The translations under genes were made by a program, and so were the position numbers. From Micrasema longulum (lineage: Eukaryota > Arthropoda > Insecta > Trichoptera > Brachycentridae): a stretch of DNA of 64,000 bases. Positions within the stretch are counted from its first letter, which is position 1. Every line of letters starts with the position of its first letter. The notes beneath the pieces are model-generated. The model had not been told where the DNA came from. It did not search any database and was given only the letters and a program-made list of their open reading frames with translations. The stretch lies in assembly GCA_022494885.1 (NCBI GenBank), contig JAGVSM010003794.1:124001-188000 (forward strand). The letters run 5' to 3'. Shown in pieces: positions 21,867-33,525 of the stretch.

Positions 21867-23689
21867 AAGTTGTTATCATTTAACACACAGAAGAAGTGAA
21901 TTTGTTGCATTTATCTCCAAATATAAATTCGTGATTACATAATATATTCTAAACAAAATGAATAACTCCGTAAATAAATATTTTCTCCCGAAACTAAAGT
22001 ACTGGTTTAAAAAAAATCATGCCTGTCAATTAAGATGCAATCATAAATATGAATTATATAAAAATATAGTTGGTTTACTTTTGTTATAAAATAAAGACAT
22101 TTGAACAATAGGGAAAATAATTTTTAATATGTATTTTTTTCAATACAATACAAAATGTTTTTCTATTCTTTTCTCTCCTATCCCTTCTCTCTCGGCGTAT
22201 TCCGTTTCATACTGACACACTCATCCTTACATGCACTCAAATACTTACCCTCACCCTCTCACTCTTACCTTCACTATTACTGTATTATATTATACACTTC
22301 TCGTTTTTATATAATTAAATACTTTTAAATGTAGAATATTTTTATGATCTCTGTCATTGTTCAATGTAATTATATTATATTTTCTTTATATTAATCTAAA
22401 TGGTTTCTTTGTAAAATTAAATCAAACAAAGTCCCCCAACATCACGTTAACTTAAAAGTTAGAATAATATTTATTTTAAAACTGTTTTCATAAAAAAACT
22501 ATTATATATATTAGTTATTACGTGCATGTATAGTGTTTTGAGGTAAGAAAATGGAGAACGGTTTTTATAGTAAGCATTTTACTTCCTGTAAAAAAAAAAG
22601 GTTGGGCCCTAATGGGTTAAATACAAATACAAAACTATAAATAAAAAAATGCAAGATATTTTATTCATTTTCAATTTTATTTTTAAGATGAAGAGAATTA
22701 TGCAGCGGGAAAGCTGTTTTATATATTAAGCTATGGGGTCAGATTAAATTTACACTTTTTTTAATCAGCAACGCCAATTTTATAAAGGGTTAAACAAAAT
22801 ATTAAAAACAAATAAAAATAGCTAAAACGATTTAGCGATGGTAGTGTAATTATCATTATATTTCGTCACTATATTAATTTGACATTGCAGATTTTAATGA
22901 TAAGAGGGGTTAAGAAACACATGGGTTCTTCAGTGTGTAGTACTTATAGGTTTTGTAGCAATATATAATATTAAAGTAAGTATCAACTCTGATACATTAT
23001 GTACGTACACCTTTTAAACATAATGTACGTATGTAATAGGAGAAGAGGGAATGTTGCAATAATAATTGGAAGTCTCAGGTGGTTTCTTAGCGAGGACATG
23101 TCAGATTAAGGGAAGGTTATGTGCACCCTTTTTTACCATTCATTGTTGTAAGTACTTAATAGGAAAAAGTGTTACTGCGTTAAGAAGCTCACAGTTTTCA
23201 AGTTCATACTCATGTTACATAATATTGCATTGCTTTGATCAAAACAGTAATTATTTTTAAAAAAATGATAGCAATATTTTAATTTCATTGGTATTTAAAG
23301 TTTACTTGGAATTTTCCCTGCATCAGGCCTAAACTTAAAAATTACGTATTTATTCTTGTTCTAAAAAAAAACACGGAAAAATAGTGTCCGAATTCGGGGA
23401 ACCTGCGAGGATGACACAGCAAAATATAGACATAAAACTTTTCATACAGATAGAAAAATTTACTATGTAGGTATATAATGTTACTCGTTATTTTAAAACC
23501 GTGTATATATTATAAAACATACTTACTAAATAAAACCATTTATTAAAAAAAATCACTCTAATTGAGAAGAGAATTAAAATTTGTTCTGGCTGAATGGCAG
23601 ATTCCATTTTACCTTTACTTAACGCCGCAACGCAGGCTATGCCCCGTGATGTGTTAATACAGAAAAAAATATGTACTGTATATTTAACA
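21867..23689. other. Gene-free AT-rich sequence
   Basis: No gene is seen. A pyrimidine-rich stretch at 22,150-22,300 (ttttctctcctatcccttct) resembles LINE 3' UTR composition but has no RT frame next to it. Nearby repeats of 'atgtacgta' occur near 23,000-23,030. Confidence 0.4.
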
Positions 23690-23821
23690 TATATTACAGA
23701 GATATGGAACATTAAAGAGTAGAAAATATGAAAGTCTAGGCATTTACAGGGCTGATGACTTTTCACTGGCTGGTTTGAGTGGCCACTTTACACTCTGTAA
23801 AACACTTGCCATTCTGATGAT
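23690..23821 (+). repeat. FB1 fragment (one arm)
   Basis: It carries 'gaaagtctaggcatttacag', 'ctggctggtttgagtggcc' and 'actttacactctgtaaaac'. It lies directly next to the 3' end of the minus-strand LINE at 23,833. Confidence 0.75.
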
Positions 23822-23832
23822 TCACCAACTTT

Positions 23833-24740
23833 TATTTTATTTTATTTGGGAAATCAACAGTTCTACATACATATTTAAAGTAAACAAACAGATATAGTGT
23901 ATAAACTCAGAACTAATAACAGATTTCCACAAAGTATACAAAGTTAGTAAAGAAAATATATTACATATCAAATAAATACATATAAGTTTATACATATAAA
24001 AATGTAATTTTCATGTACTCGTAAATATTTTTCAATAATCAAAGATTTTTTTAATATGTTTTTAAGAACAGTAAGTCATTGTAAATTGGGCGGGATTAGG
24101 ACAAGAATGCTTGAAGAGAGGATAAGGAGGGGAAGGGAGATGTACATATTTATTATTATAATGTCTACTAAGTTACATAATGCATTAATAATATAATCCA
24201 ACTTGATACCTACTACCTACCCCTTGTTCCTAAAACATTGAACGCATGTCAGCAGATTATGTATTTAAGGTTAGATTTAAAAAAAAAACATTTTTTTAGA
24301 ACTTATTTTTATTAAATTATAAAACATACTATGGTAGAAATTACATTCCCAAGAGTTGTTGAAAAAAATCTCATTTTGGACCGTACATAAAAAGAAAACA
24401 TTTTTGTGACAATACATAATATCATACATATTTAAAACATCTAAAATAGTAAGAAAACATAATATAAGAAGCATAAAACACAGTAGTTTACACCATCTAT
24501 ATAAATTACATTAATAAATATCACCATCAAAAAGATTTAAGTAATATTTTTGAATTGCTACACTTTTGAATTTGTTATTCGACTTATAGTGTTTTAGCTC
24601 ATAAGGCAGTTTATTAAATTCGGAATGGCCAGTATTTTCCGGAGACCTTTTGCCAAACTTCGTTGAGCGAAACTTAGATAGATGTAGTTGGCATTTAAAA
24701 TTTATTTTAAACACATTATACGTTGTTCTATTATTTGACG
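23833..24740 (-). pseudogene. Jockey-like LINE, C-terminus and 3' UTR
   Basis: The minus frame 24,511-24,714 reads RSTKFGKRSPENTGHSEFNKLP and then a K/F-rich FKS tail. It matches the Jockey/CR1 C-terminal pattern (Rs...G...fN.LP...s...FK). Upstream codons on the same frame add NRTTYNVFKINF. The 3' UTR runs down to an 'aaataaaataaaata' tail at 23,833-23,850, so the insertion is 5'-truncated and in minus orientation. The RT catalytic core is absent. Confidence 0.75.
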
Positions 24741-25391
24741 TATAATTAAATTATCACTGAGAAATAATTCATCGTTTGTATACCGATTCTAACAATATGT
24801 TGTGGAATCAACGACAATAGTTTATTATTATGTAATCTTACAACTGTTGCCTAAATTAGCTTATGCGTACTCTATAATTTCGCCAACAATGTATCTCGTA
24901 ACACATCTAAATTAGCACTGCAGATCCATTACACACGTAATGTATTCTTCTCGATGCGGTGACTAAATTTGCAGTCGTATTGCATTAGGAATGAACCACC
25001 TCAGGAGAGGAGCAGGTGTTTGTACATAAATAAACCAAACTAGATCACCCCATCTGTTGTAAGGGAAGTTGTGTGATTACATCCGCCCTAAAGTGTCGAC
25101 GTGATTTAGATTCCAAAATTAAACAGAACTGCATTTTTGAAACCCTTTGCTCAATTTCATCATTTTCGAAAGTCCACTCATCAATTTATTGATGCAAATA
25201 ACAAATCTTTATAATTGTAATGGGATCCAAGATAAAACAAAAGCATTACGAAATATTTGATCAAATAAGCCGAATTCTTGTTTTTTTCATGGTTTTGCAC
25301 CCAAAATAAATGATTTACCAAATCTGATTTTTTACTTAACAAGACAAGAAAACTTCTAATTGCAATACAGAACATCTAGGTTTGGATAAAA
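24741..25391. other. Gene-free sequence, possibly further LINE decay
   Basis: It might include upstream LINE sequence on the minus strand, but I cannot follow a frame through it. No other feature is seen. Confidence 0.35.
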
Positions 25392-25463
25392 TCGAATTAA
25401 ATTTTTGTCACCCCACCGGGAATCGAATCCAAAACCCCGCGATGCATTACACCACGGGGGCCG
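25392..25463 (-). repeat. SINE2 head only
   Basis: A tRNA-like head on the minus strand: 'cccccgtggtgtaatgcatc' and a near B box GGATTCGATTCC, then 'ggtggggtgacaaaaattt'. The body is cut off. The head matches 25,839-25,915 in its GTGGCC-type start. Confidence 0.65.
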
Positions 25464-25544
25464 TATAAATCCATTTAACGGTTTAGTCAAGTAATATTTT
25501 TGTAAGGCGACTATGGGGTACTATATTACGAAAATTATATATAT

Positions 25545-25761
25545 ATTTTTTAAAGGAATAACCCGCTTAGCCTCTATTTTGGGGCTTGTCAGCAGGTGGG
25601 ATAGAAGGGATATGGAGATAGGTAGTGAAAAATACACCACAACACCCAGACCAATTGAGAAAAAAATCTTCCTTGGATTTTTTCTTGCAACTGAAGGGAA
25701 TCGAACCGGCGACGCCAGTTTCACAGTTGGCCGTCTTACCAACTGCACCACGGCGCCTGTC
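25545..25761 (-). repeat. SINE3, near full-length
   Basis: On the minus strand: 'gcgccgtggtgcagttggta' (A box), the near-palindromic anticodon region 'gccaactgtgaaactggc', the B box GGTTCGATTCC, then a body with 'ggtctgggtgttgtgg' and the end block at 25,556-25,600. Other copies are at 35.5 and 48.5 kb, all in minus orientation. Confidence 0.85.
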
Positions 25762-25838
25762 GAAATTTTTACAAAGTGTTTTCCATATTAAAAAAATAAA
25801 ATTATATGTTCCATTGATTTATACGACATATTTGGCTA

Positions 25839-26002
25839 CCCCGTGGCCGTGGTGTAATGGTTAAGACACTAGCTTCATGCATGGGGAGTTCCAGGTTCAA
25901 TTTCCGGAGTGAAATTTAATGTGATTTTATTCAAGCTTGGGTGTTCTGTAACATAATTCATTACTGAAATTGGACTTTTTGGTCTGTTGTGGTATCAAAA
26001 AT
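25839..26002 (+). repeat. SINE2, full-length variant
   Basis: The tRNA-like head 'ggccgtggtgtaatggttaa' (A box) and 'aggttcaatttcc' (mutated B box) are followed by the SINE2 body 'tcaagcttgggtgttctg' and the end 'tggtctgttgtggt'. It is in the opposite orientation to the other copies. Confidence 0.8.
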
Positions 26003-26139
26003 TATAGCTAAAAGTCAGAAACATAAAAAGTTGGATATAACATTTACGATACGAACAAAATAATTATTCTTTTTTTATTCCTATTTTACTCCCAAAAACA
26101 CGATATATGTTTGATTATAAACTTATTTTATTGATTTTT

Positions 26140-26225
26140 TTTACTTGAAGCTCTAACTCTTTGGTTATTGATTTAAAAAAAATAAATATACAACAACTTT
26201 GTCTCTTACCACTTATTATTTATTT
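26140..26225 (+). repeat. PLE terminal segment, divergent
   Basis: The segment 'cttgaagctctaactctttg' followed by 'acaacaactttgtctcttac' matches 27,008-27,075 (tttgaagcactaacttt..., aactttgtttttaacc). It forms the left border of the FB1-containing composite. Confidence 0.55.
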
Positions 26226-26288
26226 TTACCTCCCATTATTGAAAAAACCAAATTGATAAAAACATTTGACTAATTGGCTCCATAATAT

Positions 26289-26764
26289 TTAACAAATTAC
26301 AACATTGATGGAGAATACCTTAAATAAGGGAATATGGAAGTCTCAGCATTCACAGGGCTTATGACCTGTCATTGGCTGGTTTAAGTGGCCACTTTACACA
26401 CTGTGTAACATTCACCATTTTGCCTATGTTTGAACATCCATACTTCTTCAATTCTTCCATTTGTTGATTTAAGTGAAGTTAAAGAGCTGAAACCTTTATT
26501 GTTGTAAAGAGATTCATCTGATTAAATTATTTTACATACTAGGCAACGCCTGAAAACAATTTGTCAATTTTTAAACGTTTTTTTGGACCATTTGGTTAAA
26601 ATACAATATTTGAGTTTGTTCAAACATAAGCAAAATGGTGAATGTTATACAGAGTGTAAAGTGGCCACTTAAACCAGCCAATAACATGTCATAAGGCCTG
26701 TAAATGCCTAGACTTCCATATTCCCTTATTTTAGATATTCTCCATCCCTGTTGTAGTTTGTTAA
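26289..26764. repeat. FB1 reference copy: 147-bp inverted arms, TTAA to TTAA
   Basis: The left arm 26,289-26,435 (TTAACAAATTACAACAT...) and the right arm 26,618-26,764 (...GTTGTAGTTTGTTAA) are inverted copies of equal length around a 182-base centre. The centre holds 'gttaaagagctgaaaccttt', 'gattcatctgattaaatt' and 'ctaggcaacgcctg'. The flank 'tcttaatgactcccgagg' at 26,765-26,845 is also shared by other copies, so TTAA may be internal to the family rather than a target-site duplication. There is no ORF. piggyBac-like MITEs duplicate TTAA, but the terminal bases do not match a family I know. Confidence 0.85.
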
Positions 26765-26889
26765 TCTTAATGACTCCCGAGGTGGTGAAATCCAATCTTT
26801 TATCCACGAACATTTGGACAAACTCAAATACTGTAATGTAATGTTTATTTATCACTATAAAAATAAAAAAGAATGGAATTCATTATTTA

Positions 26890-27198
26890 AATATACCCTG
26901 ATAAAGAAGCTTGTGTAGCTTTGAAACCGGTCGGTAGAAAAAAAAGTGGTTAAAAAAAGTTGTTCTATATATTTTTAATTAAATATAATTGCATTTAAAG
27001 TTTATATTTGAAGCACTAACTTTGTTGTTGTTCATTATAATAAAATAAATAAAAGAACTTTGTTTTTAACCACTAATTTTTGATTTTTTTTTCCACCGTA
27101 AAATAAGACCTTGACAAATAAGCTTGTTTGATTTGAAACCGGTCGGTGGAAAAAAAAAATTAAAAAAATTAGTGGTTAAAAACAAAGATGTTTTATTA
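26890..27198 (+). mobile_element. PLE terminal repeats, tandem and inverted, with hammerhead-like motifs
   Basis: Two copies of a motif CTGA/TTGA ... GAAACCGGTCGGT occur at 26,898-26,935 and 27,110-27,150. Between them an inverted segment (27,052-27,100, 'aactttgtttttaaccacta', 'ttccaccg') pairs with 27,140-27,196 (cggtcggtgga, 'ttagtggttaaaaacaaag'). This is the arrangement of PLE pseudo-LTRs with a head-to-head partial copy. No reverse transcriptase or endonuclease frame remains. Confidence 0.65.
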
Positions 27199-28255
27199 AA
27201 AATATTATTTCATGATGGACAAAACTAAAATGATTCTGAGAACACGAAGTACGATTTGATTTTCCAATGGGTGCAGCATCTAAATAATATTATCAGGATA
27301 ATATACCTGTTTCGAAAAACTATAAATTCATCGGATGTCACTATCTTTATTAAGATATTTTCCGCTCGACGCCATAAACGTGTCAAAATAAATTGAATTA
27401 ACATAAAATTAATTGGGTACTTCAACCATTCTTCTATCAGCGCAATAAAATGAATTCAGCTCCTGTCAGCTGGTTGTTATTACATCAGCTTCTATCTTAT
27501 TCGGAAAATAGTTACCTTTTCTGCCTCGGGGGTTATTAGCACTGCATATCGGGCCTTAAATTAAAGGGGAAACGATTAATCGCACTCTGATATTCAAAGA
27601 TACAAGGGGTTGGAAGTTGGATTCATTCAACTACCTACTTAAAACGTCAACACGTTGTTCTCAACTCTTTTGTTGTTTTTCTTACATTGCTTACTGACCA
27701 GCCTTTACCGAAAACGATTAGGGACCTAATCAAAAAATTTAATTTTACTTCGGCCACTTTCATGTTCGATTTGTTATCTTTAAATTATTACAACAAATTT
27801 TAGTTAAAAACTTAGTCTTTATTGCGATCCCAGATACCTAAGTTTAGTCTAAATTTAAAATAGCGTAATCTGCCGGTCTAAAAGTAATTATATTTTAGTT
27901 ACATAAAACTTTTAAGTACACTTTTTTAACAGAAATACCTTTAAAAATATTTTTTTTTATCCGATTCATGTTTTTTATTTATTTTTATTATTGCGCCATT
28001 AAAATGAAACATTCGTTTTAAAATGGCAAAATCATATGATTTCGTAATTTTGCGTTCGTTTTACCAGACTACAGCCTTAAGCTATACACGCGGTTTCACT
28101 TTTCTGCGTGCAAAAGTATTTCCGTATTTTTTCCCTGGACGATGGCAATCAAACAAAGTTTTTTTTATACATTATATGTAGATATTATAGCATTGGCGTG
28201 TCTTAATTGTTTATATTGATGTTTTTGGTAAACATTTTTGGATAAAACTCCATTT
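27199..28255. other. Gene-free sequence with a GC-richer block at 27,430-27,740
   Basis: No gene is seen. The 27,430-27,740 block is single-copy in the window and less AT-rich than its flanks. It is a candidate regulatory element by composition only. Confidence 0.4.
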
Positions 28256-28457
28256 TTAATGATTAAGATAAAATTATCAATAAAACTTCTTGGTGTAGTT
28301 TTACTTTTGTTTAATGTTGACCAACGAGCGTTTTCACCTAAAAAGTCCTGTCCAGTCCTGAAGATGCCTTATTAGGCGAAAACGCTTGTTGGTCAAAATG
28401 TAATGAAAGTTAAACTAAACCAATAGGTTTTATTGATAATTTTATCTAAATCATTCG
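28256..28457. mobile_element. Solo head-to-head PLE terminal repeats (200-bp palindrome)
   Basis: The left half 'gataaaattatcaataaaac' ... 'gaccaacgagcgttttc' is the inverted form of the right half 'gcgaaaacgcttgttggtc' ... 'ttttattgataattttatc'. The sequence is that of the terminal segments of the PLE at 5.3-6.25 kb. The right half contains CTGAAGA, a GCCT/AGGC stem and GAAA at 28,358-28,381. The coding part is absent. Confidence 0.75.
28358..28381 (+). other. Hammerhead-like core, best copy
   Basis: CUGAAGA, one unpaired U, a four-base-pair stem GCCU/AGGC with loop UAUU, then GAAA. It fits the hammerhead pattern CUGANGA-stem II-GAAA apart from the bulged U. The helix III/cleavage-site region (..cgcttgttggtc) does not pair well, so self-cleavage is doubtful for a monomer. 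Confidence 0.4.
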
Positions 28458-29021
28458 TAGTGGTTTTTCTTTTTCGATAAATTGTTTTTAATAAGAGCCA
28501 AAACCATCCAAAAACCCAAAAAAGCGCCTAGTTTTATATGCAATCTTCAACAAATATGATAAATAATAAAAAAGGGAAAAATTACCGATACCCAAAATTT
28601 CATTTTGATTATCTTTCTTAAAAAAAATAACCAAATTGGTAAAGTTTTGAGGTGTGGAAAACGGAACAACGAAATGTAAACGTTTTTGATTTTAATTAGA
28701 CAAAATTAGTCCGACGTGCAGTTGTCTTTTTTGCACAGTATCGGTAAGGCATTTGCGAGAGAGTGACAGATAAGCAAATATCAAATACCTGATTATCAAA
28801 ATTGTCTGTCATCGCATATCTTCTTAAGCCTCGGAGAAGCTAGAAACGCCATTGAAAAAAATTAATCTGTATAACTAGTTAGTAAAATGAATTGTACATT
28901 ATTTACAACCAAAAAACATAACGCATTGTTTTATTTCAACATTTTAGAAACCAAACAGTTTTATTGCAATTATTTTATTAAACAAAACTTCTGATGCTTG
29001 CGTGAAAAAATATTAATTTTT
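28458..29021. other. Gene-free sequence
   Basis: There is a less AT-rich stretch around 28,690-28,860. No gene or structured RNA is recognised. Confidence 0.4.
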
Positions 29022-29165
29022 TCATCATTTCCTTTTAGCACCCAATGGTGCATGGGGCACTGGAGTGGTAAATCAACTGCATCGCATCTTAATAATTTTT
29101 GTTACTATAAGGTAACATGATCAGTCTTAAGCTTTAGGTGCCAGTCGAGAGAATTGCATTGTCAA
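29022..29165 (-). repeat. SINE1 body, head lost
   Basis: The complement contains the SINE1 body and the end block (tcatcatttccttttagcac, 'aatggtgcatggggcactg', 'ttaggtgccagtcgagag'). The tRNA-like head is missing, as in a 5'-truncated or decayed insertion. Confidence 0.75.
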
Positions 29166-32127
29166 AACACACAATGTTTACCAAGTTGAAAATCACTGAT
29201 TTACTTAACGGATTTTATTTTTATTTTGACCCGATTTGCTTTGCTTTCTTCTAAATTTGATTAAAAATTATAAAAATCAACAAGTATCATTTTCTTAGTT
29301 ATGTATGTTCTCTTTATATATTTTGTTTCTTATATTATGAAAACTTTTGAATGGATGTGACAGTTACATTAATTTGAAATGAACTCATCAACACAATCGA
29401 ACAAAAAAGTTAATTCATAATATTATTAACCCAAAAAGTCCCAACCGTATTACTATTTTTTTTTTCACATTTTACTAAAAGCAATGCTCAATTTATAAGG
29501 ATCTTCTTCTAATCTAAACATTGCATTTCAAACAAATTTATTAGAAAGTTCTTCTTTTCTTAACGCGGGAAATATGAATAATACACATTAAAAAAAACGC
29601 TTTTGAACTTTGCGTCTCAAGCGAAACATATATCACATAATACAATTTTATAAAATAAAATTTTAAGAACACTTTTATATACCCAATTTACGAACAACGG
29701 GATTCAATCATATCCGAATACATATACACCTTCCATTTATCCTATTACAATACATCTTCCAGCATCTTTGCTTATTGTATGCACCATTTCAACAAAATGA
29801 CTATGAATACTCTAGGGGTATTTTGCATACAGATGAACCGGTTACACTATCTCAAAAACCAAACCCTACATTAGTGAATATTATTTTGTATCGGATGCTT
29901 CTTTATTAATTACCTGTTTATTGCATCTGGCAGAGCGTAACGTTGACTAATTAATCTATTAGTAAATTGTAATTAATTTCAATCACAATGCATACATTAA
30001 GTAACAAAAATAGCATATGTGTGAATAATATAGTGACTGTCACGAATTTGTTAATTTGCTTTTTTAACAAAAATGAGAAATAAATAAATCATTGTGTTTT
30101 AAATTGCCTAACAAAAAAAGTAAATTGGTTTTTAGAAAACAAATGTTCCTATTTTTAATGTTGAAATATCCTAAGAGTTGCGTCGTATTTGAAGACAATG
30201 TTTAAATAGTAAATATATTTTACGCAATTTTTATAATAACCCATATTGGTTTAGATCTGTAGACCTTAATTCCGATAGAAACATATTATTTTCAATTAAG
30301 TTCTTACTATTCCTGATCAAATTGAAATACAAATATCTTTATGATTGTTTGAGTGTTTGGCCATAATCTCGATCATTTTTCGGGATGATACGGGACAAGA
30401 CAATAGCACAATGGCAATTTGCTCGAAAAAGTCAGCATAAAAATACCTTTTTATTATTTAGTTCGTCCTTCAACAATTCCAATACATCTGGTATAAAAGA
30501 AATAACATTTTTCGCTAACTCGCTCATAACGAACCACGTCTGTATTGTTGTATTGTCTCATTGTCTTGTCCTGCTAAGTCTAGACTGTACACGGAGCTGG
30601 GACAAAGAAATATTTTCCTGTGTATTGTATTATACCCGTGTGAACGCAGCTTTAGGATACTCGACTAGAGTGAGTAAGCAAATACATTTGTAAAATTATT
30701 TACTGGTGAATAAATTCAAAGTTATTTTTTATTATTATTTGGTTTGTAAAGCCCATGAAACATTTTTTGGTGAACGTTGAATTTTTATGCGTTATTGTGA
30801 ATAATATTGTCGTTCCTACTCTTTGCAGACGATTTGCGTGGGTATTTATGTAACCTTGTGTACTAAGAATTTGTAGTCGCGCAGTTCACATTACCCAAAA
30901 AAAACATAAATCCTGATGACGGACGCGGCTGAGTTCCAACGAAACACGGCACATTAATAAAAAAAACCTAAATGTTCATCAAAACAGCAGCGACTTTGAA
31001 AATCAGCGAATTTTAATAATATAGTGGTTATACAAGTAAAAGTGACCATTTGCAAAAATGTCGAAATTGAGATTATTGACTTTTTGACATCGTATTAGCA
31101 TAATGCTTGACTGATAAAAATGCCAAGTCGATCCGACACTCCCGAAAGAATATAGTTTTTAAAATATGTGACCATTTGATAGAAGCTCACAGATTTTTGA
31201 CAAGTAAAACTGATCAACACACATAGTCACTTTTATTAGTAAATTTAAAATCCAAAGAATTGACATAGTAACAGTTAGTCAATTTTATTTGTAGGTAGAT
31301 GTTATCAGTGAAGAGTTAGTTAGAGTTAGTAGTCAGTAGTTAGTAAGTTAGTTTACGTTTTGTATTTGACAGATACAATTTTTTAAAATTAAAAGTAAAT
31401 TAATAAAATTTATTCTTTAGATTATTAAATATCACTTCTTAATTATTTGTTTTCTTTCATTTATTTTGTATTAATGTGTTTATTTAACCTTTATGAATAT
31501 TAAAAAATGGATTATTGAAAATAAAAATTCCAAAAACATAATTTATAGTTAAAAAAAAATAAAATAATACCACCTACGAAACAAACTGATTATTTGTAAA
31601 ATTTCATGACAAATTTGACAGTTAAAATTGACGAAGTTTTTGTTTTTTATATTTTATAAAACTGATAATTTTTTTAAAAATACGTTTATACTTTACAACA
31701 AAGCTAAAAATACTGTTGATATAATGTAAAATTACTAACCACCTACTTGAAAAATCTGATCTTTGAGAAGCAATTGAACTCTAGAAAAACACTACAATGG
31801 CTCCCCTGAACATTTTTGATTTTGTCACTTGGTCAGTTTCTCTTGTATGCCCACGATATATCGATGATAGGGAGTTAAGACTACAATAATGATATTGCAA
31901 TTATTATCAATTTATATTCTTCGTGTATTTACATATCTGAGCTTATTTTAATAAACGTACAGGGCAAGTTTCAAATAATTACTTCTCATTATAAAAAAAA
32001 ATAATGAGCATATTATTCATTATGATAAAATAAAAAAATCGTCTACTTTTCCCTCTGCCCCATAGATTTAAGAAATTTAAGGTTCTACATAGACATAAAA
32101 TCGATATTAAAAATTATTTTTTTTCAA
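29166..32127. other. Long gene-free stretch with a 12-bp inverted pair
   Basis: At about 30,392-30,403 'ggacaagacaat' is perfectly complementary to 'attgtcttgtcc' near 30,560-30,571. The 102-codon plus frame crossing this (30,385-30,693) has no recognisable motif. A stretch of 'gttagt' repeats lies at 31,313-31,350. Otherwise nothing is seen. Confidence 0.35.
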
Positions 32128-32372
32128 CAATGTTTGAGTATGTCCAAATGCTTGCAGACTGGCTGGATTTCCTCCCTAGGGAGTTATTCATATTTAAATT
32201 TATTTCAACAGGAAGAGTTGAGAAAATGTGGATGTTCAAATATGGGCAGAATGGTGAATGTTACACAGTGTGTAAAGTGGCCACTTAAACCAGCCAATGA
32301 CCCATAAGCCCTGTAAATGCCTAGACTTCCATATTCCCTTCTCAAAAATGTTTTCCCTCTTTGTTGAAATAA
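32128..32372 (-). repeat. FB1 repeat copy
   Basis: It contains 'gagtatgtccaaatgcttgc', 'tatgggcagaatggtgaatg', 'acacagtgtgtaaagtggcc', 'cataagccctgtaaatgcc' and 'ttccctctttgttgaaat'. One arm is well preserved. A close relative is at 37.1 kb, sharing the 'aatgcttgcagactg' variant. Confidence 0.85.
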
Positions 32373-33351
32373 TTTATTTTTTTTGTTCAAATCTATGAGG
32401 ATCACATATTTAATAATGTTTATGCTTCAGAAAATGTAAATACGACATTTGAACAATATTTCGTAATATTTTCATTTGAATTACATTAAAAACATCTCGA
32501 CAACATCGTTATACTTGCAGAGGAATATAATATGAAGTTAATTAATAAAGAAAAAGTAGTCAGGAATACAAAATATTTAAGCAAAAAGTTAAAAAAATTA
32601 ATAACATTTCTTTTTTATTGGGCACTTATTAAATACGCTGTTCATTTGATGATTTTGTTTGTAATTTATGTTATAAATAAAGTTGTTAAACGGCGTTTCC
32701 TGCTATACATATTTGTTTCTTATTTGTGCAATGTAAAAGGTAAAAAAAATATTATAATAATTATACATGCGTATTATGTAAAAAAAAAATCAGAATAAAA
32801 ACGAATGACGTATCAAAATATTCTTGCATATGTAACGTACTAAGATATCTTCAATAGAACAAAACATATTCTTGCTCAGCTATTTGTTATTAAATATTTT
32901 TAAAATTCTCATTTACTACTAGATATTTTTTTTCCGATCGTAATGTCACGTTGGTCAATACTTTGCAACTTAATTATTATACTGATGAATATATCTTTTT
33001 TTATTTGTTTGTATTATGTGTTTGTATTTTTAATTTCTTTATTTTCGGTATTGTTCATTAACATATTAATTTACACTTTGTAACAACTAAATTGCGTACT
33101 TGTGAATAACATCCATCTTAATTTTTTAATGTGTTTATTTTGACTTTACTTTTCAACCTTTCTATAGAACTCATACCTGCTACCTATTAATGTTTATAAA
33201 CGTTATTATGTATTAAATAAGAAAATTTGAACTGTAAAAGCCCTTTAAGCGTAAAAAGTGTTTATAAAAAAATAATGAAAACGTGTCGCAACGTTTTTAA
33301 GACTTGTAAATTCGACGTGTAAAAAGCTCCCGTTCATCGTCTCGCATCCTT
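32373..33351. other. Gene-free very AT-rich sequence
   Basis: An 88-codon plus frame (32,532-32,798) is hydrophobic and lysine-rich with no motif, as expected by chance in AT-rich DNA. Nothing else is seen. Confidence 0.4.
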
Positions 33352-33525
33352 TCAGTCCATAGATTTCACCCATAAGTGCGCACATCCATCTACACATTCC
33401 GTGTCCTCGAAATGTACACGCATCAATTCAAATCGAAATGGTTGGGTTGCTTCCAACATGGGAATGTATTTCGATCCTGAAATCAACATAATCAACTCCC
33501 CAAAAAGAAGAAATATTACAACCAT
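33352..33525 (-). CDS. Possible first coding exon of a small secreted protein
   Basis: From the ATG at 33,525 on the minus strand the frame gives 57 codons. Residues 1-17 (MVVIFLLFGELIMLISG) look like a signal peptide core. They are followed by SKYIPMLEATQPFRF, then RVHFEDTECVDGCAHLW with two cysteines. A TTG 10 codons upstream keeps the frame open, and a TAG precedes it. A GT (gtgaaatct) follows ...CAHLW, so translation could continue in another exon instead of stopping at WVKSMD. The segment is less AT-rich than its surroundings. I do not recognise the family and found no acceptor or partner exon. It could still be a chance frame. Confidence 0.35.
   Translation of the reverse strand: MVVIFLLFGELIMLISGSKYIPMLEATQPFRFELMRVHFEDTECVDGCAHLWVKSMD

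Noticed and set aside
22150..22300. LINE 3' end from the pyrimidine-rich stretch
   Set aside because: There is no RT frame, terminal block or tail that can be matched, so composition alone was not accepted.
30385..30693. 102-codon plus ORF as a gene
   Set aside because: No motif, no signal of exon structure. It merely spans the short inverted pair at 30.39/30.56 kb.
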